A stretch of DNA of 5,879 bases, taken from the NCBI GenBank assembly GCA_017629455.1, contig JAGBXE010000064.1, positions 1 through 5,879 on the forward strand, read 5' to 3'. Positions 5,763 to 5,879 of the stretch are shown piece after piece. The notes beneath the pieces are model-generated. The model worked only from the letters and a program-made list of their open reading frames with translations. It searched no databases and was not told the origin of the DNA. The DNA comes from Kiritimatiellia bacterium. GTDB lineage: Bacteria; Verrucomicrobiota; Kiritimatiellia; RFP12; UBA1067. Positions within the stretch are counted from its first letter, which is position 1. The number at the start of each line of letters is the position of its first letter. Position numbers and translations under genes: made by a program.

Positions 5763-5879
5763 ATGAAAAAGATAATTTCACTAGTAGCATCTCTTACGAT
5801 CATTAGCGGCGTTTGCGCGGCAGTATTAGCGTATGTTAATTGCCTTACCAAGGTTCCTATTGCCGAAATGAAGGTAAAG
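5763..5879 (+). CDS. rnfG: Rnf complex subunit RnfG, N-terminal fragment cut off by the right window edge
   Basis: Only the first 39 residues are present, with no stop. They start MKKIISLVASLTIISGVCAA, an N-terminal membrane helix at about 4-24, followed by LAYVNCLTKVPIAEMK (22-37), which resembles the conserved segment of RnfG/NqrC just after the helix. In the family the remainder is a domain on the outer face of the membrane with a covalently attached FMN on a Thr near the C-terminus; that part is outside the window. Position directly after rnfD is the same as in the rnfABCDGE arrangement. The assignment rests on this context plus the short N-terminal match. rnfE is expected downstream but cannot be seen. 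Confidence 0.85.
   Translation, partial: MKKIISLVASLTIISGVCAAVLAYVNCLTKVPIAEMKVK

Overview
This window is a compact bacterial chromosome segment with two divergent gene sets and no mobile element, tRNA, rRNA or CRISPR array that I can see. The GC content looks moderate, near 50-55% by eye. The HisS variant resembles, from memory, a clade shared by Verrucomicrobia/Lentisphaerae/Planctomycetes-type bacteria and plant organelles. Together with an Rnf complex and weak or absent Shine-Dalgarno sites at several starts, this makes an anaerobic PVC-superphylum bacterium my best guess. That is inference and could be wrong at phylum level.

Left part, minus strand (1-1806): eda (KDPG/KHG aldolase) is followed after 26 nt by hisS (histidyl-tRNA synthetase), whose last part runs off the left edge. 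An extended -10 promoter (TGG-TATAAT) sits so close to the eda start that the transcript should be leaderless or nearly so. hisS has its own Shine-Dalgarno site and is probably co-transcribed with eda.

Middle (1807-1931): a 125-nt divergent intergenic region. Besides the eda promoter it holds a plus-strand sigma70-type promoter (TTGACA, 17 nt, CATAAT) and a leader of about 54 nt in front of rnfA.

Right part, plus strand (1932-5879): an rnfA-rnfB-rnfC-rnfD-rnfG operon, cut off inside rnfG; rnfE would be expected next. Spacings are very tight (4-nt overlap, 2-nt gap, 4-nt overlap, 33-nt gap). The products form the membrane-bound ferredoxin:NAD+ oxidoreductase, which couples electron flow between reduced ferredoxin and NAD+ to Na+ or H+ transport. 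RnfB carries the iron-sulfur relay on the cytoplasmic side. RnfC carries the NADH/FMN site and two 4Fe-4S clusters. RnfA (with RnfE) holds the membrane 2Fe-2S site. RnfD and RnfG carry covalently bound FMN.

Nothing here is a wholly new system. The most interesting detail is in RnfB: its last ferredoxin-like module has lost precisely the four cysteines of one cluster and kept the four of the other. Other points are the motif-3 Arg replacement in HisS, the probable leaderless eda transcript, and an rnfA start with no Shine-Dalgarno site under a near-consensus promoter.
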